From assembly GCA_016706405.1 (NCBI GenBank), contig JADJJT010000003.1, positions 186,001 through 250,000 on the forward strand: a DNA stretch of 64,000 nucleotides. Reading direction: 5' to 3'. The notes under the pieces were generated by a model. It saw only the letters and a program-made list of their open reading frames with translations, was not told the origin of the DNA and searched no databases. Positions 8,664 through 17,789 of this stretch are shown here, in pieces (the stretch's first letter is position 1; each line of letters opens with the position of its first letter). This stretch comes from Sphingobacteriales bacterium (lineage in GTDB: Bacteria > Bacteroidota > Bacteroidia > Chitinophagales > UBA2359). A program made the position numbers and the translations under genes.

Positions 8664-8707
8664 ATCGCACACCATACATCTTAAATATTTTTACAATAAC
8701 ATTGTTC

Positions 8708-9334
8708 ATGGGAAAAATATTTTTAAATTTTGGTTTAATTTTAATTGTGACTGTTGCCCTCGCCGCCTTAACTAACTGCGATGGTTTATTAAGCAGCCAT
8801 TACACCGTTCATATTGTACTTGACCGCGCCAATGGCCTTGAAGAAAACAGCGAAGTAAAAGCAAACGATTTGCTGGTAGGCAGAGTGGCAGGTATCAAGT
8901 TGCATCCTAAAGGAGTTGTAGTCGAAGCTAATATTAAAAACGAGGCGCAACTTACAAAAGGAACTACTGCGCAAGTTATAACCGCCGACTTGTTGGGCTC
9001 GAGACCATACCTGAGTTTAGAAACCAACCCCAACAGCAATGAGTTTTTGGCAAACAACGATACTATTTATGCACTTAATTCCTCCGGATTTTTGATAAAT
9101 ACGGTAGCTAAAGAAATTCTCGAAAAGATAAAAACAGAAGGCAAAGCCACTTTAGACAGCTTAAGGAAAATGAATCCGATGATAGATACGCTGTTTAATA
9201 AAAAAACGTGGCAATCATTTTTAGATAGTTTGTCGAATATTAAAAATATAGACCCCGCCCTCGATTCATTGCGAAATGCTTTAAATAATGCCGGCGATGC
9301 TATCCGGAAAGAAATGGATAAAATTGGAAACTAA
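8708..9334 (+). CDS. MCE (MlaD-like) domain lipoprotein
   Basis: MCE-family proteins bind lipids and form hexameric rings or tubes for lipid transport between membranes. The chosen ATG at 8708 starts a signal sequence that ends in LTNC (Cys24), suggesting a lipoprotein, though a retained transmembrane anchor is possible. The MCE domain follows (about 32-112), with the recognisable pattern YTVHIVLDRANGLEENSEV and LLVGRVAGI. The C-terminal tail (about 120-208) is helical and short. No MlaE permease or MlaF ATPase gene is adjacent, so its transport partners must lie elsewhere. 208 residues. The next gene has its own promoter over this stop codon. Confidence 0.8.
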   Translation: MGKIFLNFGLILIVTVALAALTNCDGLLSSHYTVHIVLDRANGLEENSEVKANDLLVGRVAGIKLHPKGVVVEANIKNEAQLTKGTTAQVITADLLGSRPYLSLETNPNSNEFLANNDTIYALNSSGFLINTVAKEILEKIKTEGKATLDSLRKMNPMIDTLFNKKTWQSFLDSLSNIKNIDPALDSLRNALNNAGDAIRKEMDKIGN

Positions 9335-9338
9335 ATTG

Positions 9339-9346
9339 TATCTTTG
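9339..9346 (+). promoter_or_regulatory. -7 box (TATCTTTG) of the RlpA-like gene
   Basis: Consensus TATCTTTG immediately after the MCE gene stop (TAA 9332-9334), 50 bases before the ATG at 9397. Confidence 0.65.
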
Positions 9347-9396
9347 CCTTGCGTAATATTTTTCTTCTAAACCTTAGCAAACCCCGCCCATTTTTT

Positions 9397-10149
9397 ATGA
9401 AATTATATCTTATTTTTGTTTTTGCAATTATATTATTAACAGCCAATGTTTTTGCGTTAACAGCCCAAGAAGGAAATGCAACCTATTACCATGGCCCTGA
9501 GTTTCATGGAAAAAAAACCGCATCGGGCGAGTATTACGACCAATACGCGGCAACCGCCGCCCATAAAACTTTTCCGTATGGCACCGTTGTGCGCGTTACC
9601 CGAAAAGATAACGGCAAATCGGTATTAGCACGCATTAACGACCGGTGTGCAGGAACAAATAACACCGTTATTGATTTGTCGAGGCGTTTGGCTACCGAAT
9701 TGGGCATTTTAATAGATGGCTCTGTACCCGTAAAAGTTGAAAAAGCTACAGAAACAGAAAAATCAAAATTTTTAACTAAAAATCCAAAAGCTAATTTAGT
9801 GCCGCCGGCAGCCTTATCTCCCGGAGTTGACGGCTTTACCAGAGCAAAAATATTGACGGCAATTAATTTACGAGGCGATTATTACATACAAATTGGAAAC
9901 TTTAATGCCAGCCACACCCCACAACGTGCAGCCGATTTAATGGCTGATTTAGGTTATATCAACATTGCCTTATACGACACCAAAATTAATAATGTCCCCA
10001 CCCGAAAAGTTTTAGTAGGTCCTTATTCAACCGAAGCCGATGCTTTGGTTGTTAGGCGTGCCATTGAAAAAAACACCAATATTGATTGTTTTATCGTAAA
10101 CTCGCACAAATTAAATATTGCCAATGAAACCAACCCCTCGTCACATTGA
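9397..10149 (+). CDS. RlpA-like septal/peptidoglycan protein with SPOR domain
   Basis: Exported cell-wall protein. The ATG at 9397 is preferred over an upstream TTG because it opens a clean signal peptide (about 1-23). Residues about 25-113 are a double-psi beta-barrel of the RlpA type, with GNATYYHGPEFHGKKTASGE, HKTFPYGT and ARINDRC, the segments that hold the lytic-transglycosylase residues in RlpA. Residues about 161-235 are a SPOR domain (YYIQIGNFN..., VLVGPYSTEADA), which binds denuded glycan at division septa. The RlpA-SPOR order is the classical one. 250 residues. Whether it cleaves glycan is not shown by sequence. Confidence 0.88.
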   Translation: MKLYLIFVFAIILLTANVFALTAQEGNATYYHGPEFHGKKTASGEYYDQYAATAAHKTFPYGTVVRVTRKDNGKSVLARINDRCAGTNNTVIDLSRRLATELGILIDGSVPVKVEKATETEKSKFLTKNPKANLVPPAALSPGVDGFTRAKILTAINLRGDYYIQIGNFNASHTPQRAADLMADLGYINIALYDTKINNVPTRKVLVGPYSTEADALVVRRAIEKNTNIDCFIVNSHKLNIANETNPSSH

Positions 10150-10195
10150 TTAATCATATAATTACAACCTTAATTGCCAAATTTCTGTTTTCAAA

Positions 10196-11263
10196 ATGTC
10201 ATCTACACAAATAGCTAACCTTGAAGCACAAATAGCACAAGCACCTACCGAAGCCGAAAAAATTAATTTATGGCAACAGGTGGCACAAATTCAATCCGAA
10301 ATTTTTAATTATGAAGCAAGCATTGAAGCCCTGATAACCGCAATTGAATTGGCCAAAACACATAACCCGCCACAAGTGCCGGCGCTTAAAAGCGAGTTGG
10401 CTGTGGCTTTGGGCAGGGTGGGTCAGCCGCAGCAAGGCTACGATTTGGCTATTTCAGTCTTAGAAGAAATAAAAGATGGCGATGACTACCATCTTAAAGC
10501 CGCTACATTGCGCCGGATAGGAATTTTATGTTATGAAGCCGAGCAGGCCCCACAAGCGGTTGACTTTTTAAAGCAAGCAATAAATGTAATAGAAACCCAT
10601 TTATATACCGATTTGCAAGCCCCAGCACCCTTGTTGTACGGCAGTGCGCAGGCATCTTTGGGCGAAGTTTTGCTAACTATGCGCCAGGATAGCGATGCAC
10701 TTACCCATTTAAAAAAGGCAATTCCCGTTTTTGAAGAACACAACGAACCCATGCGATTAGGTTTGGTTTATAAAAACCTGACCGAACTAATGAATAGAAA
10801 TGGCAAATTAGACCAAGCCTTGCAATGCGCGCAACATGCCGGAGAGGCTTTCATCGGAGCTGATATGCCCGAATTGGCCGCGCAGCAATTTAGAACTATT
10901 GGCCGCTTGTACGAACAAAAAAGCCAAAACGAAAAAGCCATAACCGCCTTTGAACAAGCGTATGAAATTGCCCAAATTAACGACCTTTCTTTTGAAATGG
11001 CCGATAGTTTGTACCAAATTGGTTATGTGTATGCACTAATGCGCCGATGGCCTACCGCGCTCGATTATTACGAAAAAGCCTTGCCATTGGCTCAAACCGC
11101 CAACGACGACCTGTTAGTTGATACCATTACCGACAGTATTGCTGTAGCCCAAAAAAAAGTACTTGGGCATACCACCCGACCAAGCGACGATTTGCATTTA
11201 CCCAAAACCGATGATAATACAGATGGTCTTTTTGGCAAATTTAAATCGTGGTTCAAAAAATAA
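10196..11263 (+). CDS. Tetratricopeptide repeat protein
   Basis: A 355-residue all-helical protein made of TPR-like repeats, for example FNYEASIEALITAIELAK, KAATLRRIGILCYEAEQA, QFRTIGRLYEQKSQNEKA and MADSLYQIGYVYALMRRW, with the aromatic/alanine spacing of the family. There is no signal peptide, so it is probably cytoplasmic. The last 35 residues are polar and end in FKSWFKK, a possible amphipathic tail. TPR proteins act as protein-binding scaffolds; the partner is unknown. It lies 46 bases after the RlpA gene on the same strand and is possibly cotranscribed. Confidence 0.8.
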   Translation: MSSTQIANLEAQIAQAPTEAEKINLWQQVAQIQSEIFNYEASIEALITAIELAKTHNPPQVPALKSELAVALGRVGQPQQGYDLAISVLEEIKDGDDYHLKAATLRRIGILCYEAEQAPQAVDFLKQAINVIETHLYTDLQAPAPLLYGSAQASLGEVLLTMRQDSDALTHLKKAIPVFEEHNEPMRLGLVYKNLTELMNRNGKLDQALQCAQHAGEAFIGADMPELAAQQFRTIGRLYEQKSQNEKAITAFEQAYEIAQINDLSFEMADSLYQIGYVYALMRRWPTALDYYEKALPLAQTANDDLLVDTITDSIAVAQKKVLGHTTRPSDDLHLPKTDDNTDGLFGKFKSWFKK

Positions 11264-11395
11264 GAAAATTGAGGAAAAGCTAAAATTAGTTTGATTTACG
11301 AAAACATGTAAGTCAATATTTATTGCCTTATCCGGATGAATTTTATTTTTTCCGGACGAGGACTGTTTTCAAATCACAACTAAAAAAATTAAGGT

Positions 11396-11434
11396 AAAAA
11401 AAATGAGCAACCTGCTGCCAAATTGCTCATTTTT
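11396..11434. terminator. Bidirectional terminator between TPR and RDD genes
   Basis: AAAAATGAGCAA (11399-11410) pairs with TTGCTCATTTTT (11423-11434) around a 12-base loop, with A and T runs on the outer sides. It serves the convergent genes at 11263 and 11507. Confidence 0.85.
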
Positions 11435-11506
11435 AGAGGGTAACAAATTATTTTCCGGACAAAAATAGTCTGTATTGGTAAAATATTTTGTTCTGTCAAT
11501 AGGTAA

Positions 11507-12343
11507 TTATCTTACTGACCGTGGGTCGTCTTTATCTGTGCTTCCGGAATAAGATTTTTTTGTGTTAAATTGGTTCTGCGCGTTGTGAGCAATCGCAATT
11601 TCAGATTCTTTTACACTTTCGACTACTATTGTCGAGGCCATAATATCGTGCAGGGCTTGGTTGCGCTCGGTAAAAAAGGCCATAAAATAACCTATAAACA
11701 ACGTTATAGTCGAAACCCATTTGCCGGCATTGCGGCCAACTGAGTGCATAAAGCCAAGTTTACGCCCCTTTGTATCGACAACTTTTAAATTCATCACCAT
11801 TTTTCCGAATGTAGCCTGGTAAGATGAACTTTCCATAACAGCAAAGTATAACACCATAATTAGCCACGAAAAGCTACCTGCTTTGGTATAAAATACACCG
11901 GTTAAAATAGATACAATCACCCAGTCAATTATACAAGCTAAAATGCGTTTTCCCATATTTGCATACTGTATTTGCGTCATTACTGGACCAGATTTGCTGC
12001 CAGTATGCTGCTTTTTAGTATAGGCACTTTCTTTAGATGGGGCTTCATTTACGGTGTTATCGAAGGTGTGTTTAAAAGATGGTTTGCGGTAATTCCAATA
12101 GAAAGTAAAAATTCCACGTGCAAAAAAGTTTTCAAGCGTGTCGGTTGGAGCTACGGGTTGGTGTTGTTTGGTATCGGGGTCTATAAAGGTTAAAGCCCAG
12201 TTGCCCATGAACAGCTTAGTATTAATTTTTTTAGCCGAATTAAGCAAGTCTTCAAACTCGGCAAACGAGTGCGTAATTATATGTGCTTCTTGTTTGGCGT
12301 ACAAGTCAATCAGAACAACGGGTTCCATTTGCTTTTCGTTCAT
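11507..12343 (-). CDS. RDD family membrane protein
   Basis: RDD domains are integral membrane modules with three or more helices of unclear, possibly transport, function. The C-terminal part (about 128-260) carries the signature: Arg and Asp in ANMGKRILACIIDWVIV, membrane segments around LTGVFY and WLIMVLYFAVM, then FGKMVMNLKVVDTKG and the conserved RNQALHDIMAST. The N-terminal 110 residues are soluble and contain an ALTFIDPDTKQHQPV segment of unknown fold, like the cytoplasmic extensions seen in other Bacteroidota RDD proteins. 278 residues. Start ATG at 12343; a second ATG five codons in is possible. Confidence 0.8.
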   Translation of the reverse strand: MNEKQMEPVVLIDLYAKQEAHIITHSFAEFEDLLNSAKKINTKLFMGNWALTFIDPDTKQHQPVAPTDTLENFFARGIFTFYWNYRKPSFKHTFDNTVNEAPSKESAYTKKQHTGSKSGPVMTQIQYANMGKRILACIIDWVIVSILTGVFYTKAGSFSWLIMVLYFAVMESSSYQATFGKMVMNLKVVDTKGRKLGFMHSVGRNAGKWVSTITLFIGYFMAFFTERNQALHDIMASTIVVESVKESEIAIAHNAQNQFNTKKSYSGSTDKDDPRSVR

Positions 12344-12578
12344 TGTGTTACTTTGGGTAATATTTATAGGTTGTTAAGAAATATTGGCGATAATCTTTCG
12401 CAAAATTAAATGGTAAATGCAAAATGTTGTTGTAAAGTTTCATTTTAAAAAAAATTTTTTCATTTTGCCTTGCGTTTATACGAAGTATAAAATGTTTTGT
12501 GCAGTTTGAGCTAAACACAATAAAAAATTTAATATCCGGATAAAATACGATTATTGTTTCATACATGTGCTTTGTTAA
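12344..12578. other. Spacer between the BamA-like gene and the RDD gene
   Basis: AT-rich. The minus strand has TAATTTTG at 12401-12408, about 58 bases before the RDD start, a possible -7 box. One TCCGGATAAA copy lies near 12537. Nothing else seen. Confidence 0.4.
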
Positions 12579-14138
12579 TTAATAATTTAATGAAAATGTA
12601 ACAGCAAACCGCCAGTCTTTTACGGTGTTATAGGTGTATTCGAGGCTAAGCACATTGTCGTAAAACGAAAAAACATCTAAACCCAAGCCGCTTCCGTGTA
12701 GCCATTTATTGGCAAGCGAATTATTGTTTAATTGGGCAAAGGGGTCGCGTACATAAGCAGTTTCGGTGTAAATTTTAAGTAGCAGCGACACCGGAATTGT
12801 GCGCAATTGCCTCAACTTAATAAGGTTGTTTTTTATTTTAAGGTCAAACAGTTTTAATCGCAACGAAGTTCGCCCTAATAAAAAATGCTGCCCGTTAATT
12901 ACATATTGCTCATGCCCGCGCACATAGTCGGCACCATAGCCTAATCCATTCTGCAAAATAAATGGCTGAACCTCTGGAAAAGATAATTTAGCACGCAAAT
13001 TTACAGCGCCATACCATTTTTTGCCAAAAGGTTTGTAATAACTGCCGTTGATATTAAGTGCAATTAAATTTAGTTCGTTGGGCAGCAGGCCAATTCCATC
13101 TTTGCCAATATGCAGCCTAAAATAATAACCATCTAAAGGGTATGCCCAAATATCGCGGTGGTCGCTTGTAAAAGCGTAAAACAACGATATATATTGTTGT
13201 TTGTTTAGTGCATTGCCCAAAAAATTGCTGTTAATTGCTTTCAACGAATCTTCAACCGTATGATGATAGTAGCTAATATTAAAGGTGTTTGACTCGTGTA
13301 TTGATTTTCGTTGCCGCAATTCAATACTACCTCTAAACCTGTTCCATATATAATAATTGTCGTGCCGGTAAAAAATCAGGGCATTATTGGCAGCGTTAAC
13401 AGCCGTTTCGGTGCGGGCGTGGTAGGCAACCGAGGGTACAATAGTTAAGGTTTGTGCTTTGTCAATAGCGGCAATCCGGTAACCCAACTCAAAAATTTTA
13501 GTAAACCCAAATTGGGCAGTAGCGGCTAATCTTTCGCGTCTTCCCCTAAAATTATAATCTATAAATTTAATGCCATATTCGGTGCGGCGCAAATCGCGGG
13601 GTTTGCCGGTTTCGCCCTTCCACCACACATTAAAATTGCGGTCGGTTAGCTGAAAAATAGGCATGGGGTAAATGTACCATCGCTCTTCAACATCAATTAT
13701 TAGCTGAATATTATAGCCTTGCCAGCCCGAAATTTTAATGCTTACGTCGTTAAATAATCCGGTATTAAATATTTGATTGCGGTTTTCCTTGATTCTTTCT
13801 TCAAAATTGCTTCGTTTTAAGGTATCGCCGGTTTTAAAATCGAGTTCCCGTACAATTATGGGGTACCGGGTCCGTTTGTTGCCCGAAACATCTATTTGAG
13901 TAATAATAAAATAAGTTAACGTATCGTTTTCAGTGGCTGAAATGGTATTAGTGGCAATTTTTTTTTCCGGATATTGGGGCGAATTGGCAAACGTATCAAT
14001 AGTATCCGGATAATTTATTGTTTGAAGTGTTTGCGCCTCTACCCAAACAAAACCCCCGAAAAAAATAAGCAAACTGCTTGCAACTATTGCCTCTACGTGC
14101 CCGTACCATATTTTTAAAAGAAAAAAAATTATTCGCAT
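12579..14138 (-). CDS. BamA/TamA-family outer-membrane beta-barrel protein with one POTRA domain
   Basis: Predicted Omp85-family protein of the outer membrane. The ATG at 14138 is preferred to an in-frame GTG seven codons upstream because it begins a hydrophobic signal region ending at VEAQ. A single POTRA-like domain follows (ITQIDVSGNKRTRYPIIVREL ... NTGLFNDVSIKI ... LIIDVEERWY), then a long series of amphipathic strands ending in an aromatic residue (FSLNY), the usual barrel end. About 519 residues, shorter than BamA (five POTRA), so it is a small Omp85/TamA-like protein rather than the main assembly factor. Substrate unknown. Confidence 0.82.
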   Translation of the reverse strand: MRIIFFLLKIWYGHVEAIVASSLLIFFGGFVWVEAQTLQTINYPDTIDTFANSPQYPEKKIATNTISATENDTLTYFIITQIDVSGNKRTRYPIIVRELDFKTGDTLKRSNFEERIKENRNQIFNTGLFNDVSIKISGWQGYNIQLIIDVEERWYIYPMPIFQLTDRNFNVWWKGETGKPRDLRRTEYGIKFIDYNFRGRRERLAATAQFGFTKIFELGYRIAAIDKAQTLTIVPSVAYHARTETAVNAANNALIFYRHDNYYIWNRFRGSIELRQRKSIHESNTFNISYYHHTVEDSLKAINSNFLGNALNKQQYISLFYAFTSDHRDIWAYPLDGYYFRLHIGKDGIGLLPNELNLIALNINGSYYKPFGKKWYGAVNLRAKLSFPEVQPFILQNGLGYGADYVRGHEQYVINGQHFLLGRTSLRLKLFDLKIKNNLIKLRQLRTIPVSLLLKIYTETAYVRDPFAQLNNNSLANKWLHGSGLGLDVFSFYDNVLSLEYTYNTVKDWRFAVTFSLNY

Positions 14139-14290
14139 TGGATAAGTTGATGATGCCACCCAATTTTACTCCTTACTTTGCTTTATATCCAAAGGACGGA
14201 AAACCCAAGTGTAAAGATGTACCCTAAAAAAGTAAACTCACCTAAATTAGGGCCAAAAATTGTCAAATTTAATTAAGTTGCAAAATTACA

Positions 14291-14350
14291 CAAAAAAGGG
14301 CAGCCCTTGTGCGGACTGCCCTCAAACCCCATTTATGAACGCTATATCTT
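14291..14350 (-). terminator. Terminator module, copy B
   Basis: On the minus strand a conserved lead (ATAGCGTTCATAAATGGGG, then TTTGAGGGCAG) runs into a hairpin: AGGGCAG/CTGCCCT (14316-14322 with 14297-14303) followed by a run of T. Its lead and stem base are nearly identical to copy A, 95 bases away. Confidence 0.75.
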
Positions 14351-14385
14351 TTGCTTTGGTTGTATGATGATGGATTTAGATTGTA

Positions 14386-14446
14386 TTTTAAAAAGAGGGC
14401 AGTTTTTAAACCGCCCTCAAACCCCATTTATAAACGCTATCTCTTA
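14386..14446 (-). terminator. Terminator module, copy A
   Basis: On the minus strand: ATAGCGTTTATAAATGGGG, then TTTGAGGGCGG, a loop of A/T, CTGCCCTC and TTTTT. The stem is GAGGGC/GCCCTC (14413-14418 with 14395-14400) plus one more pair beyond a mismatch. Confidence 0.75.
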
Positions 14447-14713
14447 TGTGCAGTGTGTAGTAGTATGGTTGTGATAAATTAATGTGCTTTAGCGTTGTTT
14501 ATGGTAAGACGTTAATAAGCTCGATTGGTTTAATTTATTTTTCTTCGCTGTTTTTATTTTTAACGCTAAAAAGTAAGCGTTCGTTTTACTAAGGTTTAAC
14601 CTGCTTACAGTTATGATAGATGCTTAAATCCATTAAGCGTTTAATTTTGGGTTAAAAAATAACATGTTTTAACACCTCATTTGCTTGATTTTTTTGAGAG
14701 CCAAGACAAGTAT

Positions 14714-14752
14714 AAAAGCGCAACTTAAACTGAAGTTTAAATTTGTGCTTTT
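14714..14752 (-). terminator. Hairpin downstream of the DUF1501 gene
   Basis: AAAAGCGCAA (14714-14723) pairs with TTGTGCTTTT (14743-14752), and inside it TTAAAC pairs with GTTTAA, giving a 16-bp stem with a small internal loop. On the minus strand it ends in TTTTAT, about 50 bases past the stop of the DUF1501 gene. Confidence 0.7.
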
Positions 14753-14800
14753 GATTAAAATAGTGAATTACTACCCTTTTAATCTTCAAAACTACTTAGG

Positions 14801-16396
14801 TTACAGTTTTGAAATGCCAATGACAGAATTAACCAACCCTTGTTGAAGCCGAATATAATATTGGCCAGCCGGCAAGTTGTGCGAATCAAAAATTACTTGG
14901 TGTTTACCGCTCGCTATCGATTTTTTAATTAAGGTGGCAACTACCTGCCCTGTTGTATTAATTACCTGCAACAACATTTGCCCCCCTCCCGATATGTACT
15001 CGATGGTAGTTTGGCGTGAAAATGGATTGGGAGAGGCCGAAATCAAGGCTACTGCCCCTCCGGATGTTGTTTGAGGTAACTGCTCCTCAATATTGGTGCT
15101 AACACAATCGCTTTGGGCAATAAAGGGCAATAGCGTATAATTGTCAAGCATAATATTGGTTGCTTCGGCTTCGGGAATACAAAACCAATGGCGCAAAATG
15201 GTAGCATACACCTGTCTAAAATCGTATTGCAACGGCAAATTGTCGTCTTCGTTTGGATTAAGCGGCAACTGAGGGTTGGTGCCCATAATGCCGGGCAGCA
15301 CATTTTGGCCAAAAATAAACATGGGAGCGGCTGCGCCGTGGTCAGTTCCAAGGCTATCGTTGCCAATTATGCGCCTACCAAATTCCGAGAAGGTCATAGT
15401 TAAAACACGTTCAGCTACACCCAAGCCCGATAAATCTTTAATAAAGGCATTGGCAGCACTGCTTAAAATTTGCAATAGTTGGGCGTGTTCGCCAAGTGTG
15501 TGGTCGTCAAATTCAACTTGACTGTCGTGGGTGTCAAAGCCGTCAAGATGCACCAAATAAAGCCGGGTTTTAAGGCCGCCGGCAATTAGTCGTGCAACAA
15601 TGGCTAATTGGGCAGCCAAATTGGTTTGAGGGTAGGTTTGCGTATTGGTGTTGGCGTTGTATGCCTTAGTTACCACCGCATTATACAATTTCGATTGCCT
15701 CGATATGTCGCGAACATATTGCAGCTGATGGCCTGCGGGCGTATCGGGGGTTGGTTGGCTTAGGCCGTCAGCTAATTCGTAAAAATATTCGGGGTCCGAA
15801 ATAGCATAACTCATGCTGGTAATTGGCCCTTGGAAAGCAAGCGAAGTGGCATAGCCAATTTCAATGGATAAAGGGTCGGGCATTTCTTCGTTCGGGTAAT
15901 AAGTCGGAAAATCGGGATATTCGTTGCTTAAATAGCGGCCTAACCATCCGGTTGGCAGAGTTTGGTCGGCATTAGCACCTGTCATCCAAATATCTGTTGA
16001 CCTGAAATGTGAATAAGACTGGTCGGGGTAGCCAACAGATTGTATAATGCGCACTTTGCCGTCGTTGTATAGTTTTTGTACGCCGGATAAAGCCGGATGA
16101 AGCGCCAGTTTGTCTTCACCGCTCAAACTTAATAATTTACTGTCGGGTAAAATAACCTGCGGCCTTGCTTTGTTTAGTATGCTAAGCTGGTCAAGCGGTA
16201 CAACGGTATTTAATCCATCGTTACCACCACCCAATTGAATCATAACCAATACTTTGTCGGTATCGGTGCCCTGTAGCAGGGCATTGCCAAACGGCGAGGT
16301 AGTTAATGCTTTTAGGCCAAATCCGTTAAATACATTGGCTAATACAACGCCTGCCGATGCCGATGCTGTGTTTTTTAAAAAGTTACGACGGTTCAT
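14801..16396 (-). CDS. DUF1501 domain-containing protein with type IX secretion tail
   Basis: DUF1501 proteins are sulfatase/alkaline-phosphatase-like secreted proteins of unknown activity. The N-terminus MNRRNFLKNTASASAGVV resembles a Tat signal (twin Arg at 3-4). The body has the DUF1501 landmarks VMIQLGGGNDGLNTVVPLD (about 51-69), SYSHFRSTDIWMTG, LDGFDTHDSQ, and TFSEFGRRIIGNDS followed by GTDHGAAAPMFIFG. The last 75 residues (from SASPNPFSRQTTI to the end) match a type A Por secretion C-terminal domain, so the protein is probably delivered to the cell surface by T9SS. 531 residues. A Tat-like N-terminus combined with a T9SS tail is typical of this group. Confidence 0.9.
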   Translation of the reverse strand: MNRRNFLKNTASASAGVVLANVFNGFGLKALTTSPFGNALLQGTDTDKVLVMIQLGGGNDGLNTVVPLDQLSILNKARPQVILPDSKLLSLSGEDKLALHPALSGVQKLYNDGKVRIIQSVGYPDQSYSHFRSTDIWMTGANADQTLPTGWLGRYLSNEYPDFPTYYPNEEMPDPLSIEIGYATSLAFQGPITSMSYAISDPEYFYELADGLSQPTPDTPAGHQLQYVRDISRQSKLYNAVVTKAYNANTNTQTYPQTNLAAQLAIVARLIAGGLKTRLYLVHLDGFDTHDSQVEFDDHTLGEHAQLLQILSSAANAFIKDLSGLGVAERVLTMTFSEFGRRIIGNDSLGTDHGAAAPMFIFGQNVLPGIMGTNPQLPLNPNEDDNLPLQYDFRQVYATILRHWFCIPEAEATNIMLDNYTLLPFIAQSDCVSTNIEEQLPQTTSGGAVALISASPNPFSRQTTIEYISGGGQMLLQVINTTGQVVATLIKKSIASGKHQVIFDSHNLPAGQYYIRLQQGLVNSVIGISKL

Positions 16397-16472
16397 AATA
16401 TTTTTTGTAAAAAAGTGATATTAAGAAGGAAGAATAGACTTGAAGAAAGAATGAAAATGCCCGGAAATCTTA

Positions 16473-17465
16473 CTATTTACTTCCGGATTTTTTTACGGTA
16501 AAAATAACTTTTCCTTTGGTACATGCGCCGTTATAATCGCAAATCTCGTAGGTCATTTCGTCTTTTCCCGTAAAGCCTTTATTTGGGGTGTAGGTAATTT
16601 CGGTGTTCGAATATTTTGCTTTGCCATTTTTAGGTGTGGTAACGCTCATAATACGCGGTTTCAGGCATTTTTCGGGGTCATAATCGTTTTCTAAAACTTT
16701 AACTTCGGTTTTGCGCATCCCAATAATAGTAATTTCGTCGGTAACGGCTACGGGAGCTTTGTTTTCGCCATCTTCGGGCAGCACGTAAATATACAGGTTT
16801 TTACTTACAACATGATGATACCCGCAAACAGGCCCTTTATTTTCATAAACTGAAAAATCTAAGCGGTCGGCCCCCATAAATCCGTCAGCAGGTTGGTAAG
16901 TAATGACACTGCTGTCGGCACTCATAGTAATTTTGCCCTGCATTGGAAATTTTCTGTTGGGTGTGGCGCGGATGATATGCTTTTCAAAACTGGCCGTGTG
17001 GCTTTGCCCTTTCCGGATGAAAACCTCTTCGGCTTGCGGAAACCCTCCGGCAACGGGTGGGCATTTTACTACCAAAATTGTTGCTTGCGAGCAATCTTTT
17101 TTAGGGTCGCAAATTTCGTAAACAAATTCGTCGCCGCGTTCGTCTTGGGCGGCGTAGGTATAGGCAATTTTATCAACACCTTTTTCTTGAATTACTTTTG
17201 CTTTTCCGTTTTTTGGTTCGGCAACAATTTTTATGCGGTGTACTTCGGGCGAGTAACCCATTTTGTCGTTTGTTAACAAATTAAAAACTGTTTCGCGTTC
17301 AGAACGCACTACAAAAGTATCGGCAATAGCTGTTAGTTTAATAGTGGCAAGTTCGTTATTGGTGGCACCGGCAGGGGTAATTTGTGCCTGCACTTTGTTT
17401 AACTGAAAAAAAACAAGTAAAAATAATAAAATGATGTTAAAACCGTTTATTATGTAATTGTACAT
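16473..17465 (-). CDS. Secreted protein with Ig-like (cadherin/VCBS-type) repeats
   Basis: Signal peptide at about 1-28 (ending VQAQ), followed by three tandem repeats of roughly 95 residues. Each has a 'N-D' turn near its start (FNLLTNDKMGYS, VLENDYDPEK), an NGKAK strand and an end of the type YTPNKGFTGKDEMTYEICD. The second repeat is the most divergent. Such repeats form Ig-like sandwiches in surface adhesins and often bind calcium. There is no T9SS tail at the C-terminus (FTVKKSGSK), so it may be periplasmic or anchored by a partner. Only about 76 bases separate it from the DUF1501 gene downstream, so cotranscription is likely. Confidence 0.78.
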   Translation of the reverse strand: MYNYIINGFNIILLFLLVFFQLNKVQAQITPAGATNNELATIKLTAIADTFVVRSERETVFNLLTNDKMGYSPEVHRIKIVAEPKNGKAKVIQEKGVDKIAYTYAAQDERGDEFVYEICDPKKDCSQATILVVKCPPVAGGFPQAEEVFIRKGQSHTASFEKHIIRATPNRKFPMQGKITMSADSSVITYQPADGFMGADRLDFSVYENKGPVCGYHHVVSKNLYIYVLPEDGENKAPVAVTDEITIIGMRKTEVKVLENDYDPEKCLKPRIMSVTTPKNGKAKYSNTEITYTPNKGFTGKDEMTYEICDYNGACTKGKVIFTVKKSGSK

Positions 17466-17789
17466 TTATCCTTTGGTATTTAAGCTGTAAATAAATAAAA
17501 TTTTATCCGGAAGTAATTTATTTGAAGTTGTTAGTTCTTAAACGCAATAAACTTTGCAAAAGTATTTAATTTGCCTCAAAAAAATAATGTTTTGTTATTT
17601 ATTCGCTGTTAGAATAATAAATTTACCTTTATATTTGTTCTATTACAGCTATTAAATTGCATTTTCGGTAGGTGGGTGTATATTTTTTTCGGTTTAGGTT
17701 TAATTTAAGAATGCAAAGCAAGTGTTACCTTTGCATTGTAGTGCAGTAACAAATTTTATAATAAATATATTGATTATCAATTAAATAAA
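17466..17789. other. Divergent spacer with promoter-like boxes
   Basis: AT-rich 324-base spacer between divergent genes. Contains a minus-strand TACTTTTG at 17557-17564 (possible -7 box of the Ig-like gene) and a plus-strand TACCTTTG at 17726-17733 listed separately. No gene seen. Confidence 0.55.
17726..17733 (+). promoter_or_regulatory. -7 box (TACCTTTG) of the cysteine-rich gene pair
   Basis: TACCTTTG followed by C, 56 bases before the ATG at 17790. No clear TTG at -33. Confidence 0.6.

Larger units (their letters stand above)
14139..14800. other. Long noncoding stretch between the DUF1501 and BamA-like genes
   Basis: About 660 bases without a credible gene. It holds a large hairpin just after the DUF1501 gene and a duplicated terminator module, all annotated separately. 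The middle (14450-14700) is AT-rich with small inverted repeats such as AACGCT/AGCGTT near 14562-14582. A small RNA read on the minus strand is possible but not shown. Confidence 0.6.
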
